Part shown: in pieces, positions 1 to 8,502 of the stretch
How positions within the stretch are numbered: the stretch's first letter is position 1
Layout: every line of letters begins with the position of its first letter
From: JAHEEL01 sp963785245
GTDB lineage: Bacteria; Actinomycetota; Acidimicrobiia; Spongiisociales; UBA5794
Length of the DNA stretch: 64,000 nucleotides
Reading direction: 5' to 3'
NCBI GenBank assembly: GCA_963785245.1
Contig: CAWAUO010000011.1
Coordinates: 124,001 to 188,000 of the forward strand
Position numbers and translations under genes: made by a program
Notes under the pieces: model-generated
The model's input: only the letters and a program-made list of their open reading frames with translations
The model's database searches: none
What the model was told of the DNA's origin: nothing

Positions 1-2
1 TG

Positions 3-902
3 CGCCTGGCGAAGGGTATGACGTTGAAGTCTGCTGCCGCCGGCCTCGACTTCGGAGGCGGGAAGGCCGTCATCGTCGGTGATCCGGCGACGCTGTGGAG
101 CAAGGGCTTGATCCGTGCCTACGGGCGCGAGGTCAACACGCTTGGCGGCCGCTACGTGACGGCCGAGGACGTCGGAACCACCGTCGAGGACATGGTCCTC
201 GTTTCCAAGGAGACTCCGTACGTGTCGGGACTTCCCTTCGATCTTGGCGGATCCGGTGACCCGTCTCCGGCAACCGCCCGGGGAGTGATGGCTGCCCTGC
301 GTGCCATCGGCGAGCGCCTCTGGGGTACCGGAGATCTCGAGGGACGCCGCGTCGCCGTTCAGGGCATCGGCAAGGTCGGGATGGACCTGGTCCGACGCCT
401 CACCGAAGTCGGAGCCGAAACCATCGTCGCCGACCCGAACACCGCCGCCGTCGAATTCGCTACCGAGGCATACGGTTCAACATCGGTAGCGCTCGACGAT
501 ATCTACGACGTCAATTGCGACGTCTTCTCTCCCTGTGCGCTCGGTGCGACGCTCAACGAGGAGACCATCCCCCGCCTGCGGTGCGCCGCGATCGCCGGTT
601 CGGCCAACAACCAACTTGCCGTCGACTGGGACATGGACGCCATCACCGACCGCGGAATCCTGTACGCACCCGACTTCGTGGTGAACGCCGGTGGGGTCAT
701 CAATATTGCCGTGGAGGCCGACGGGTACTCACCCGAACGTTCCGCCGTGATGGTCGACCGCATCTATGACAACCTAGCGGCCGTCTTCGAAACCGCTGAT
801 AGCGAAGGCGTGAACCCGAACGAAGCCGGATTGCGTTTCGCCGCGCGCAGGATCGAGGAAGCGGGCAGCCGCCGTTTCCGACACCTCTGCGGCCGAAAGT
901 GA
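3..902 (+). CDS. Leu/Val/Phe/Glu-type amino acid dehydrogenase (5' truncated by window)
   Basis: NAD-dependent oxidative deaminase of the leucine/valine dehydrogenase family, converting a branched-chain amino acid to its 2-oxo acid and ammonia. The frame is open to the left edge: five codons (RLAKG) precede the first ATG at 18 and fit the family motif R-L-x-x-G-M-T. It continues into the glycine-rich AAAGLDFGGGKAV segment, so the true start lies outside the window. A Rossmann NAD-binding motif (VQGIGKVG) lies in the middle, followed by the C-terminal N-N-Q-L and N-A-G-G-V-I-N segments. The next gene starts 10 bp downstream and encodes a 2-oxoacid dehydrogenase E1, which supports branched-chain amino acid breakdown. 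Leucine versus valine preference cannot be read from the sequence. Confidence 0.88.
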   Translation, partial: RLAKGMTLKSAAAGLDFGGGKAVIVGDPATLWSKGLIRAYGREVNTLGGRYVTAEDVGTTVEDMVLVSKETPYVSGLPFDLGGSGDPSPATARGVMAALRAIGERLWGTGDLEGRRVAVQGIGKVGMDLVRRLTEVGAETIVADPNTAAVEFATEAYGSTSVALDDIYDVNCDVFSPCALGATLNEETIPRLRCAAIAGSANNQLAVDWDMDAITDRGILYAPDFVVNAGGVINIAVEADGYSPERSAVMVDRIYDNLAAVFETADSEGVNPNEAGLRFAARRIEEAGSRRFRHLCGRK

Positions 903-912
903 GAGGAGCGCC

Positions 913-2931
913 GTGACCCTGGACTTCAGCCACAAGGACCTCGGGTTGACCGACGACGACCTCGTCGACCTCTACCGCAAGATGCTCATCTCGCGCCGCC
1001 TCGACGACAAGATGTGGGCGCTCAACCGGCAAGGACGCGTCCCATTCGTTGTCTCGGTCTCTGGCCACGAGGCGACACAGATCGGCATGGCAGCCGCCCT
1101 CGACCCGACCAGGGACTGGTCGCTTCCCTACTACCGCGACATCGCCTTCAACATCGGCCTCGGAGTCACCCCCCTCGACGTGTTCCTCGGTGTCTTCGCC
1201 AAAGCCGACGACCCCTCGTCCGGCGGCCGGCAGATGCCAAATCACTGGTCGGAACCGGACCTGAACCTCTTCACCCACTCGTCGGTGATCGCAACGCAGT
1301 ACCCGCACGCGGTCGGTATCGCCTACGAGTTGAAGCGACGGGGTACCGACTCGGTCGTCTATGTGTCCGGTGGCGAAGGCTCGACGTCCGAGGGCGACTG
1401 GCACGAGGCGATGAACTTCGCCGGGATCCACAAGCTCCCGGTGATCTTCCTCATCCAGAACAACCTCTACGCCATCTCCGTACCGGCAGCAGAGGAAGTT
1501 GCAGGCCAGGTCGCCGATCGAGCTGAGGGCTACGGAATGCACGGTGTCGTCGTCGACGGCAACAACATCATCGCCATGTATGCAGCGGCTTCAGCAGCCG
1601 TCGAGCGGGCCCGAGCTGGCGAAGGTCCGACGCTCATCGAAGCGAAGACATACCGCTACTACGCCCACACCTCAGACGACGACGACAAGCTCTACCGGAC
1701 CAGGGAAGAGGTCGAACTCTGGCGCAGGAAGGATCCGCTCCCGAACTTCCGGCAGTACCTCGTTGAGCAGCGGACCCTGTCCGCTGCCGCCGAAGCGAAA
1801 CTTGAATTCGAGGTGACCGCGCTCGTCAACAACGCTGCTGCCGCTGCGGAGGACGCCGCCGACCCGACCGACGCAACCAGCAACGTCTACGCAAACCCGA
1901 TTGTCCCATCCGTGCCGGTCGAGACCATGGAGCCAACCCCGAACGGCGAGGAGGTCAACCTCATCACCGCCGTCAATCGCACGCTCCACTACGCCATGGG
2001 GCGAGAGCCGAACAGCGTCATCTTCGGTGAGGACGTCGCCGACCCGAAGGGTGGCGTGTTCAAGGCGACGGCCGGCCTCACCGACGCCTACGGGGCCGAC
2101 CGTTCGTTCAACGCGCCGCTCGCCGAATCGGTGATCATCGGTCTCGGTGTTGGCATCGCCGCCACCGGGACGAAGACGATCGCAGAGATCCAATTCGCCG
2201 ACTTCATCCACCCGGCCTTCGACCAGATCGTCTCCGAAGTCGCCAGGATTCGCTATCGGACCAACGGCCGATGGGCCTGCCCGATGGTGATCCGCACACC
2301 GTACGGCGGAGGCATACACGGGGCGCTCTATCACTCGCAGTCCATCGAAGCGTTCTACGCACACGTGCCCGGCCTCAAGATCGTCACGCCCTCAACGCCG
2401 GCCGATGCGAAGGGCCTCTTGCTGTCTGCCATCGACGATCCCGATCCGGTGATGTTCCTCGAACCGAAGAAGCTGTACCGCCTGGCGGTCGGACCCATGC
2501 CCGAGGGCGACCACCGGGTCCCGATCGGCAAAGCAGCCCTGCGCCGCACCGGGAACGACCTGACAATCATCTCCTACGGTTCGATGGCTCACTTCTCCGT
2601 CGAAGCTGCCGATCTCCTGAGAGCGGAGGGCATCGACGCGACGGTCGTCGACCTCCGCTCCCTCCGCCCGCTCGACTGGCCGACGGTTGAGGCCGCGGTG
2701 AAGCGCACCAGCAAGGTGCTGATCGTCTACGAAGACAACGAGTTTCTCGGCTACGGCGCTGAGGTCTCCGCCCAGATCTCCGAGAAGACGTTCGATTGGC
2801 TCGACGCCCCGGTCCGCCGCTACGCCTCCCCGGACGTCCCTACCTTCCCCTACGCCGCCTCCCTCGAAGACCAGATCATCCCCAACGTCGCAGGAATCGT
2901 CGAACAAGCCAGATCCCTCGCCGCGTTCTAG
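913..2931 (+). CDS. Fused alpha/beta E1 of branched-chain 2-oxoacid dehydrogenase
   Basis: Thiamine-pyrophosphate E1 that decarboxylates 2-oxo acids and passes the acyl group to a lipoylated E2. At 672 aa it carries both E1 halves in one chain. The alpha-type part (about residues 1-325) has the TPP motif GGEGSTSEGDWHEAMN near residue 154, ending in QNN near 185. The beta-type transketolase part runs from about residue 345 to the end. The GTG start at 913 is preceded by a GAGAGGAG ribosome site and lies 10 bp after the amino acid dehydrogenase stop. That pairing points to 2-oxoisovalerate-type substrates, though pyruvate-like substrates are not excluded. No E2 or E3 gene is visible. The neighbouring insertion sequence may have separated them, which is speculation. 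Confidence 0.88.
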   Translation: MTLDFSHKDLGLTDDDLVDLYRKMLISRRLDDKMWALNRQGRVPFVVSVSGHEATQIGMAAALDPTRDWSLPYYRDIAFNIGLGVTPLDVFLGVFAKADDPSSGGRQMPNHWSEPDLNLFTHSSVIATQYPHAVGIAYELKRRGTDSVVYVSGGEGSTSEGDWHEAMNFAGIHKLPVIFLIQNNLYAISVPAAEEVAGQVADRAEGYGMHGVVVDGNNIIAMYAAASAAVERARAGEGPTLIEAKTYRYYAHTSDDDDKLYRTREEVELWRRKDPLPNFRQYLVEQRTLSAAAEAKLEFEVTALVNNAAAAAEDAADPTDATSNVYANPIVPSVPVETMEPTPNGEEVNLITAVNRTLHYAMGREPNSVIFGEDVADPKGGVFKATAGLTDAYGADRSFNAPLAESVIIGLGVGIAATGTKTIAEIQFADFIHPAFDQIVSEVARIRYRTNGRWACPMVIRTPYGGGIHGALYHSQSIEAFYAHVPGLKIVTPSTPADAKGLLLSAIDDPDPVMFLEPKKLYRLAVGPMPEGDHRVPIGKAALRRTGNDLTIISYGSMAHFSVEAADLLRAEGIDATVVDLRSLRPLDWPTVEAAVKRTSKVLIVYEDNEFLGYGAEVSAQISEKTFDWLDAPVRRYASPDVPTFPYAASLEDQIIPNVAGIVEQARSLAAF

Positions 2932-2934
2932 CGA

Positions 2935-2959
2935 GTCGCCGGTCGCCGGTCGCCAGTCC
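2935..2959 (+). repeat. GTCGCCGG-type intergenic repeat, copy a
   Basis: Three head-to-tail heptamers of the form GTCGCCG, ending GTCGCCAGTCC, begin 4 nt after the E1 stop codon. The same motif recurs in four other intergenic spots in the window, in both orientations. Confidence 0.5.
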
Positions 2960-2963
2960 GATT

Positions 2964-2982
2964 CCTCCCCCTCAAAGGGAGG
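2964..2982. terminator. Hairpin after the E1 gene
   Basis: CCTCCC and GGGAGG pair around a 7-nt loop about 33 nt after the E1 stop. A second small hairpin (GCCC-ttc-GGGC) follows near 2991. There is no clear U tract, so it may act as a Rho-assisted or repeat-type structure. Confidence 0.4.
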
Positions 2983-3085
2983 TTGTGCGTGCCCTTCGGG
3001 CAGATTGCGGATGGGGTCTCTCGAATGCGTCAAACGGCGACCAAGGAAGTCCCAAGAATCCTCGAGATTCTTCTGTCCTGGCAAC

Positions 3086-3093
3086 GATTTCTG
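3086..3093. repeat. Left target-site duplication of the ISL3 element
   Basis: GATTTCTG abuts the left inverted repeat. It matches GGTTTCTG at 4448-4455, next to the right repeat, at 7 of 8 positions. Eight bases is the usual duplication length for ISL3-family elements. Confidence 0.6.
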
Positions 3094-4447
3094 GGTTCTT
3101 CGCGTAACGGGGTGGGTCCCCGGGATTGAGGGGAGGGCCTCCTAGTTTCGGACGGTGACCAAACCAGCCGAGACAAAGGAGGCCCTCTATGGGAGATCGT
3201 ATTGCTGTCCCGATCGAGATCGACGCTCTCGAGGTCAGAGACACAACGCTGGTCGATGGCCGGATCGAGGTCACGGTCCAGTCGACGCTGCCGCGAGCGT
3301 GTTGGCATTGTGGGTCGGTCGACGTGATCGGCCACGGCACGTGCCGGCGGCGGATCCGGGACCGTTCGTGTGGCTATCCGACCGTGCTGATCTGGATCCA
3401 GCGGCGTCATAAGTGCCGTGACTGTCGACGGACCTCACGCGAGCGGCATCCCACGTTCGCCGGAGTGAAACGGATCACGGCCAGGTTCCTCCAGCATCTC
3501 GGTGCCCAGGCTGGCATCGCTCCGATGGCCGATATTGCTTCGCGCGAATCGGTGTCGTGGTGGCGCGTGGCGGACGCGTTCGAACGCGCCGCTGGCGACT
3601 GCGACACCTATGGAGGGCCTCCACCGCGGGTGATCTCGCTCGACGAAGCAGCGTTCAAGAAGCGTCACCGATACCACACCGTCGTGTCGGACCCCGAGGC
3701 GCATGGGGTTGTCGACATGGTCGACGGACGTAGTCAACAAACCGCTGAGGAGGCTCTCAGGCGGCTCCCTGAGGCATGGAAGACACGGATCGAGACCGTC
3801 GTGACTGACATGTTCTGGCCGTATCGCAAAGCCATTGAGGAGGTCCTCCCCGACGTCCGGCTCGTCGCTGACAAGTTCCATGTGCTGCGATCCGTCGACG
3901 CAGCAGCGAACAAGGTCCGAGTCCGCTACGGACGGCGACGCACCGTCATTGGACGCCAGGGAGGTCTCGCCCGACAGAACAACCCGAGATTCCATCCTGC
4001 GGTGTGGCGCAACCGATGGACATTCGCCAAACGCGCCGACCAGCTCACCGACGAACAAGCAGCGGCCCTCACCGCGATCTTCACTGAACAGCCCGAGATC
4101 GGAATCGCCTGGTGGCTCAAAGAAGCCTTCGCTGCGATCTACCACGCCGAGACCCGGAAAGAAGCCGAACGGCGCCTCAACACGTGGATCCACCACATCG
4201 AAGTCGCCGACATCGGCGAATTCACCCGACTCTGGAGAACCCTCCGCTACTGGCAAGAACCGATCCTCGCCTACTTCGACGACCGCCAAACCAACGCCTA
4301 TGCCGAAGGCATCAACAACAAGATCAAAGTCATCAAACGACGCGGATACGGCTACCGAAACCCCACCCGCTACCGTCAACTCATCCTCACAACATGCGGT
4401 CGCCGCACCAGACCAGACGCCTAACCCACCCCGCAACGCGAAGAACC
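3094..4447 (+). mobile_element. ISL3-family insertion sequence, complete (1354 bp)
   Basis: The element is bounded by 24-bp terminal inverted repeats at 3094-3117 and 4424-4447. They agree at 22 of 24 positions and share the outer GGTTCTTCGCGT and inner CGGGGTGGGT blocks. An 8-bp near-duplicate flanks it (3086-3093 and 4448-4455). The single gene is a full-length ISL3 transposase whose stop codon reaches into the right repeat. It sits in the spacer between the E1 gene and a DUF222/HNH gene, so no recognisable gene is interrupted. The one-base difference between the duplications suggests a not entirely fresh insertion. Confidence 0.9.
3189..4424 (+). CDS. ISL3-family transposase
   Basis: DDE transposase of 411 aa, a normal length for ISL3. 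The N-terminal zinc-finger region has C-x2-C pairs near residues 38-41 (CWHC) and 76-79 (CRDC), followed by a helix-turn-helix linker. The catalytic core shows the first Asp in SLDEAAFKK (about residue 150), the second in VTDMFWPYR (about 205) and the Glu in NAYAEGINNKIK (about 371). The C-terminal KRRGYGYRN stretch is typical of the family. A GACAAAGGAGG ribosome site precedes the ATG at 3189. The frame is unbroken, so the element could be active. Confidence 0.93.
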   Translation: MGDRIAVPIEIDALEVRDTTLVDGRIEVTVQSTLPRACWHCGSVDVIGHGTCRRRIRDRSCGYPTVLIWIQRRHKCRDCRRTSRERHPTFAGVKRITARFLQHLGAQAGIAPMADIASRESVSWWRVADAFERAAGDCDTYGGPPPRVISLDEAAFKKRHRYHTVVSDPEAHGVVDMVDGRSQQTAEEALRRLPEAWKTRIETVVTDMFWPYRKAIEEVLPDVRLVADKFHVLRSVDAAANKVRVRYGRRRTVIGRQGGLARQNNPRFHPAVWRNRWTFAKRADQLTDEQAAALTAIFTEQPEIGIAWWLKEAFAAIYHAETRKEAERRLNTWIHHIEVADIGEFTRLWRTLRYWQEPILAYFDDRQTNAYAEGINNKIKVIKRRGYGYRNPTRYRQLILTTCGRRTRPDA

Positions 4448-4455
4448 GGTTTCTG
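4448..4455. repeat. Right target-site duplication of the ISL3 element
   Basis: GGTTTCTG lies directly outside the right inverted repeat and pairs with GATTTCTG at 3086-3093, with one mismatch. Confidence 0.6.
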
Positions 4456-4469
4456 TCACACCCGGGAGA

Positions 4470-4475
4470 TAGGTT
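4470..4475 (+). promoter_or_regulatory. -10 box TAGGTT, leaderless promoter of the DUF222/HNH gene
   Basis: TAGGTT lies 6 nt before the ATG at 4482, leaving no room for a ribosome site. It lies 22 bp outside the IS right end, so this promoter is independent of the insertion. Confidence 0.5.
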
Positions 4476-4481
4476 GCGGGT

Positions 4482-5624
4482 ATGGGACATCACGATCTCG
4501 CCACCGCAACGATCGAGGAACAGTTGCTCGACCACGAGGCGATCATCGCCCGTTCCCGAGCCGCACAGATGTCGCTGCTGCGGGAACTCGACCGGCGCCA
4601 GGTTGCGTTGCGTGACGGGCATCGGTCGTTGAAGGAGTGGGCGGCGGGTCGGATGGATCTGGCCCCTGAGACGGCCGGGATGCTGGTTGCGACGGCGTGG
4701 CGTCTTGCAGGGTCTCCCCGACGTCGATGAAGCCGTCACTCGTGGTGTGATCGGGTTTGATCGGGCGGTTGCGGTCTCCCGGTTTGCGGGGCGTGACGAC
4801 TCGTTGGACATTCTGGGTGAGACGGCGGGGTTCGATATTGCGGGGATCCGGATCCGTGCGGCGCGGAGGCGGCGTATGGCGCCGATCGATGAAGAGATCG
4901 CGTTCGAGCAGCGCTACGTGTCGGTCCAGGCGAACCTCGACGAATCATCCTGGACCCTGTCGGGTCGCCTCCCCGGCTACGCCGGACGCACCGTCGTCGC
5001 CGCCCTTGAGGCGAAAGCTGACAGCTTCCCGTACGGACCCGCAGCGAACCCGTCACGGACCACGAGGAACGCGGATGCGTTGTGGGCGATCAGCGAAGAC
5101 TCGATCAGAGGAACCGACGGAGCCTCGGTTGGGAACCATGGCCCGGTGGTGTCGGTGTTTGTCGACGCATCCGAAGCGGCAGCCACGAACGGCGAGGCGG
5201 GTGTCACGGTTGAGGCGGGGCCGCAGGTCGGACCGAACACGCTCGCAGCGATCCTGTGTGACGGGATCGTCGAAGTCACGGCCCGTACCCCGGACGGGAC
5301 ACCGCTCGCCGTCGGACGCCGGTCACGGGTGATCCCGCCCCGTCTCAGACGGTTCATTCTGCATCGTGACGGCGGGGTCTGCACCATCTCAGGCTGCGTC
5401 TCCCGGTATCGCCTGCAGGTGCACCACGTCACCCCTGGTCTCAGGGCGGACGGACCGATCCGGGGAATCTGTCGACGGTGTGTTGGTTCCACCACCACGT
5501 CGTGATCCACGGCCACGGCTTCACCATCGACCCCACCACCCCACCCCAGACGCCGACGACTCACCAGACCCAGAAGCCACGCACCACCCCAACGCACCAC
5601 CTGGCGAGTCGCGTGACCGGGTAG
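4482..5624 (+). pseudogene. DUF222/13E12-type HNH endonuclease gene with two frameshifts
   Basis: The reading moves between three segments. Frame A runs from 4482 to about 4708 (N-terminal DUF222 helices). Frame B runs from about 4708 to 5462 (DUF222 body and start of the HNH nuclease). Frame A resumes from 5463 to the TAG at 5624. The last segment reads GNLSTVCWFHHHVVIHGHGF, the expected end of an HNH motif (N-L, C, H-H, then H-G). Removing one G from the GGG near 4706 and adding one G to the GGGG at 5462-5465 would restore a continuous protein of about 380 aa, normal for the family. The two indels compensate, so this could be an assembly artefact rather than a true pseudogene. The family is repetitive in actinobacterial genomes and its function is poorly known; it is often counted as mobile or restriction-like. 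Confidence 0.8.
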
Positions 5625-5666
5625 CCGAGTAGCGGAGTGGCGGAGCAGTGCGGGGTCGTGTCGTGG

Positions 5667-5687
5667 CCTCTCCCGCAGCGGGAGAGG
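5667..5687. terminator. Perfect 10-bp hairpin after the HNH gene
   Basis: CCTCTCCCGC and its exact complement GCGGGAGAGG are separated by a single A. The hairpin lies about 40 bp after the last stop of the HNH gene. The T-run is poor; it resembles repeat-type palindromes that end transcription units. Confidence 0.45.
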
Positions 5688-5837
5688 AGCGACACCGCCG
5701 CCAGGCCCGAACGCGAAGAGGGCCGCCCTCGGAGAGACCACCTCGAACCTGACGCTGCCGCTTCTGCGCGGAACCTCATCGACCCGATCCCAGCCCCCGG
5801 GCCGCCCCCGCTGCGATCGAGCAGCCGCCCGATCGAG

Positions 5838-5862
5838 TCTCCCCCACTCCGTGAGGGAGACG
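5838..5862 (-). terminator. Hairpin downstream of the minus-strand acetyltransferase
   Basis: GTCTCCC-type arms pair with GAGGGAGAC (one mismatch) around a short loop, 10 bp past the stop of the gene that ends at 5872. The spacer 5625-5871 holds nothing else I can recognise. Confidence 0.4.
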
Positions 5863-5871
5863 AAGACCCGG

Positions 5872-6654
5872 CTACAACCGCTTCACGCGTCGTTCGATCT
5901 TCTTGCGGATGCGAGCGTAAGACGGAGGCGGGCCCTTCTGCAGGGACTTCCCATCGAGGTAGACACAGTCGCTCTGACCGCACGCAATCATGTCTGCCTG
6001 TTCGCTCGTGTCGTAGCTCTCGAACACGACGTCGTCTCCGAGTTGGGCCGCGGCTCGTCGCGCCCGTTCGTAGACCAGGTTCTGTGCGGGACACCACCCG
6101 CTGATGTAGCCGGTGACGGTGACCTGGCCTTCAACCGGTTGCGGCTTCGGTCCCGGTTCGATCCATCGCGGAGGCGACGCGTCCTGCGTGAATGGCTTCC
6201 ACAGCAGGGTCTGGATCCCGGTGCGATCAGCTGTCCGATACCCGTGCTTCTTGAACCAGCGGGCCTTCATCCACCACGGCAGCGCCACTCCCCAGGCGAC
6301 CATCCCCTTCGCTCCGAGAGCTTCGACATCGCGTTCAGCGGCTGAAAGGAGTGCCGTGCCGATGCCGTGACCCTGATGGTCGCCAACCCCCTGCTTGTGC
6401 CCGTGCACCCAGATGCACAGGATCATGAAGAGGTCCGATCCGAGAGCCATCGACTGCTCGATCGGCACGTACTGGATCATTCCGACCGGCCGGTCGTCGC
6501 CGTCGATCGCGAGCTTGACCCGGAGTCCGCGCTCGCGCATCGTGCGATACCAGCGGGACTTGTGGTCGCCCGCCTCGTCCATCTCGCCGGACCAGTCCTC
6601 GAGACAGCGGACGTACGAGTCTTCGTACTCTGCTGAGAGATCAACGATCTTCAC
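5872..6654 (-). CDS. GNAT acetyltransferase with C-terminal thioredoxin-like segment
   Basis: The protein is 260 aa. Residues 1 to about 150 form a GNAT N-acetyltransferase fold. The acetyl-CoA-binding loop is GHGIGTALL near residues 95-103, and helix residues ERDVEALGAKG follow. The last 79 residues start at GWCPAQNLVYERAR and include a Q-S-D-C-V-Y-L-D-G-K segment, which resembles a thioredoxin-like or YoaP-type tail often attached to such enzymes. The frame is open for 64 more codons upstream. I chose the GTG at 6654 because GGAGGAG sits 7 nt before it and the protein fold starts there. Substrate unknown. It is preceded by the end of a minus-strand alpha/beta hydrolase gene 125 bp away. Confidence 0.75.
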   Translation of the reverse strand: MKIVDLSAEYEDSYVRCLEDWSGEMDEAGDHKSRWYRTMRERGLRVKLAIDGDDRPVGMIQYVPIEQSMALGSDLFMILCIWVHGHKQGVGDHQGHGIGTALLSAAERDVEALGAKGMVAWGVALPWWMKARWFKKHGYRTADRTGIQTLLWKPFTQDASPPRWIEPGPKPQPVEGQVTVTGYISGWCPAQNLVYERARRAAAQLGDDVVFESYDTSEQADMIACGQSDCVYLDGKSLQKGPPPSYARIRKKIERRVKRL

Positions 6655-6779
6655 CGCCAACTCCTCCTCCACGAGCGTATCAGCGCTCTCGCTGACCTGG
6701 CAGCGGAAACACAGCCGATCGCCGGTTCCGCGGAGCCGACGACGGAGCGGATTGCGGGCGACGCAGGGCCGTCTCCGGA

Positions 6780-7490
6780 CTAGGTCGTGACTGCAGAGCG
6801 AGCCAGGTCGCCGACGAGCGCAGCGAGATCCTCCGGCCGTGACCACATCGGCCAGTGGCTCGTCGGCAGATCGACGTAGGTCACGTCGCGCAACTCGGCG
6901 AGACCCGCCAGCCAGGCGTAGCCCTCAACCACCGCAGCCTTGACCTGCTCGGACGAGGATCCGGTGCACACGATCGTGCTCAGCATGTCCAAGCGCGCGT
7001 CGTTGACGAGGACGGAACCTTCCCGGATCGCCCCGCCCGGCTCGGGAACAGCTCGTGCCGCGAAGGTCGCGAGTTGCTCTTCGGAGAGTCCGTCGAGGTT
7101 CTCGTCCGTCGCAAGCTCAGCGAGTGGCGGAAGTGGAACTTCGATCACCGTGAGATCGGGATCGAGGGGACCCGCCGCCGGGGCGGTGTCGACATACACC
7201 ATCGCAACGATCCGTTCCGGCATGCGATCCGTGACCGCGTAGCCGGGGACCGCGGCGCCGCTGTGCACGGCCAGCACCACCGGGCGATCAAGAGCCATCA
7301 CGGCTTCGCAGATCGCGTCGACATGATCGACAAGCGTGATCGAAGCGCGGTCGGTATCGACCGAGTCGAGGCCCGGAAGCGTCAGCGCGGCCACGTCGTG
7401 CCCACCGGAGCGCAGCAGTTCGGCTGCTTCGTCCCACGCCCACGCGCCGAGCCAGAAACCGGGTACCAGAACAATCGGTGGTGGAGCCAT
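6780..7490 (-). CDS. Alpha/beta hydrolase
   Basis: A 236-aa single-domain alpha/beta-hydrolase, probably a cytoplasmic esterase-like enzyme. The oxyanion-hole segment VPGFWLGAWAWDE lies at residues 9-21. The nucleophile elbow is AVHSGAAVPG with Ser at about 77; the usual first Gly of GxSxG is replaced. The catalytic His is likely in PTSHWPMWSRPEDLA near residue 212. I chose the ATG at 7490 because the fold starts immediately after it; the frame stays open for 57 more codons upstream without homologous-looking sequence. It faces the divergent GNAT gene at 7597. Substrate is not predictable from sequence. Confidence 0.8.
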   Translation of the reverse strand: MAPPPIVLVPGFWLGAWAWDEAAELLRSGGHDVAALTLPGLDSVDTDRASITLVDHVDAICEAVMALDRPVVLAVHSGAAVPGYAVTDRMPERIVAMVYVDTAPAAGPLDPDLTVIEVPLPPLAELATDENLDGLSEEQLATFAARAVPEPGGAIREGSVLVNDARLDMLSTIVCTGSSSEQVKAAVVEGYAWLAGLAELRDVTYVDLPTSHWPMWSRPEDLAALVGDLARSAVTT

Positions 7491-7584
7491 GGTTCGAGAT
7501 CGTATCGAATCGGCCCCACCCGGCGAGTGAATCGGGCCGGGTTCGACAGTCCGACCACGCAGCGACCACGGCGCCGGCGTGCCG

Positions 7585-7590
7585 TATTCT
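7585..7590 (+). promoter_or_regulatory. -10 box TATTCT, leaderless promoter of the tandem GNAT gene
   Basis: TATTCT lies 6 nt before the ATG at 7597, matching the spacing seen at many other genes here. Confidence 0.55.
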
Positions 7591-7596
7591 GAACGT

Positions 7597-8476
7597 ATGA
7601 CACGCGAGATCTTCGTCCGCCCAGCCCTGCCGAGTGACCGTGAAGCGATCGTCGAATTCACCCGGGATACGTTCGAGTGGGGCGACTACATCGCGGACGT
7701 CTTTGACGAGTGGCTCGAACGGGAGGACACGTTCGTTGCGGTCGCCGAGAGTGAAGACAATCGTCCCATCGCGATCGGGGCGGTCCGCATGCTCTCGCCG
7801 AAGGAGGCCTGGTACTCCGCGGCGCGGGTCAGTCCCGACTATCGGGGCCGCGGGATCGCCGCCAAGGTCTCGGCCGAACTGCGGTCATGGGCCCGGGAGC
7901 GCGGCGCCGTCGTGGGGCGGTTGCTCGTGGAGGACTGGAACGAGGTTGCGATCCGCCACATCGAGAAGACCGGGCCGCGCCGAATCGCCTCCGTCGTGCG
8001 GTGTACGAAGCCGGTCGGAGATGCCTCGCCGTCGCCCTCTGGAAATGGTGGTCGGCGCCTCCCTTCGAAGCTCAGATCCCGCCCGGCAGGTTCGTCCGAA
8101 GCGCAACCGGCCTACGCGTCCTGGTCGGTCGGTGAGTTGGGCCGGGCGTCGCGCGGCCTGATCGGCATCGGTTGGACGTTCCGTCGTCTCACGCTCGCCG
8201 ACCTCGAGAACGCCGCCAAGGCAAATGCGTTCTGGGAGATCGGGGCAGGCTGGGCGCTCGCAGCACCGGCATCCGACGCACGATTCGAAGTGGCGTGGCT
8301 CGAGACCCGAGAAGAAGATGCCAACGACCTGATCCGCTCCCTCGTCGACCTGGCGATCAGCTCGGGCTCCGAGTCGATCGCGATCTGGGTCCCGGCCATC
8401 GACTGGATGGTCCAAGCCGCACGCCGCCTCGGTTTCGAGACATCGCTTGTTGCACGTGTACGCACGAGAGGTGTGA
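7597..8476 (+). CDS. Tandem GNAT acetyltransferase, C-terminus frameshifted as read
   Basis: Two GNAT-like units follow one another. The first has the acetyl-CoA loop DYRGRGIAAKVSAELRSWAR (roughly residues 88-107). The second runs from about residue 195 with TFRRLTLADLENAAKAN. Near the end, RLGFETSLVARVRT departs from the expected family ending. Dropping one T from the CTTG at about 8446-8449 restores TSLLHVYAREV and a TGA at 8474-8476. Without that correction the frame runs open to 10077, entirely antisense to glcF and glcE, which is not credible coding. The family modifies small amines or protein N-termini; the substrate is unknown. The gene has a leaderless-type promoter and is divergent from the alpha/beta hydrolase gene. 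Confidence 0.72.
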
Positions 8477-8502
8477 GAGACCGTCGCCAAGCTGGGGCAG
8501 GT

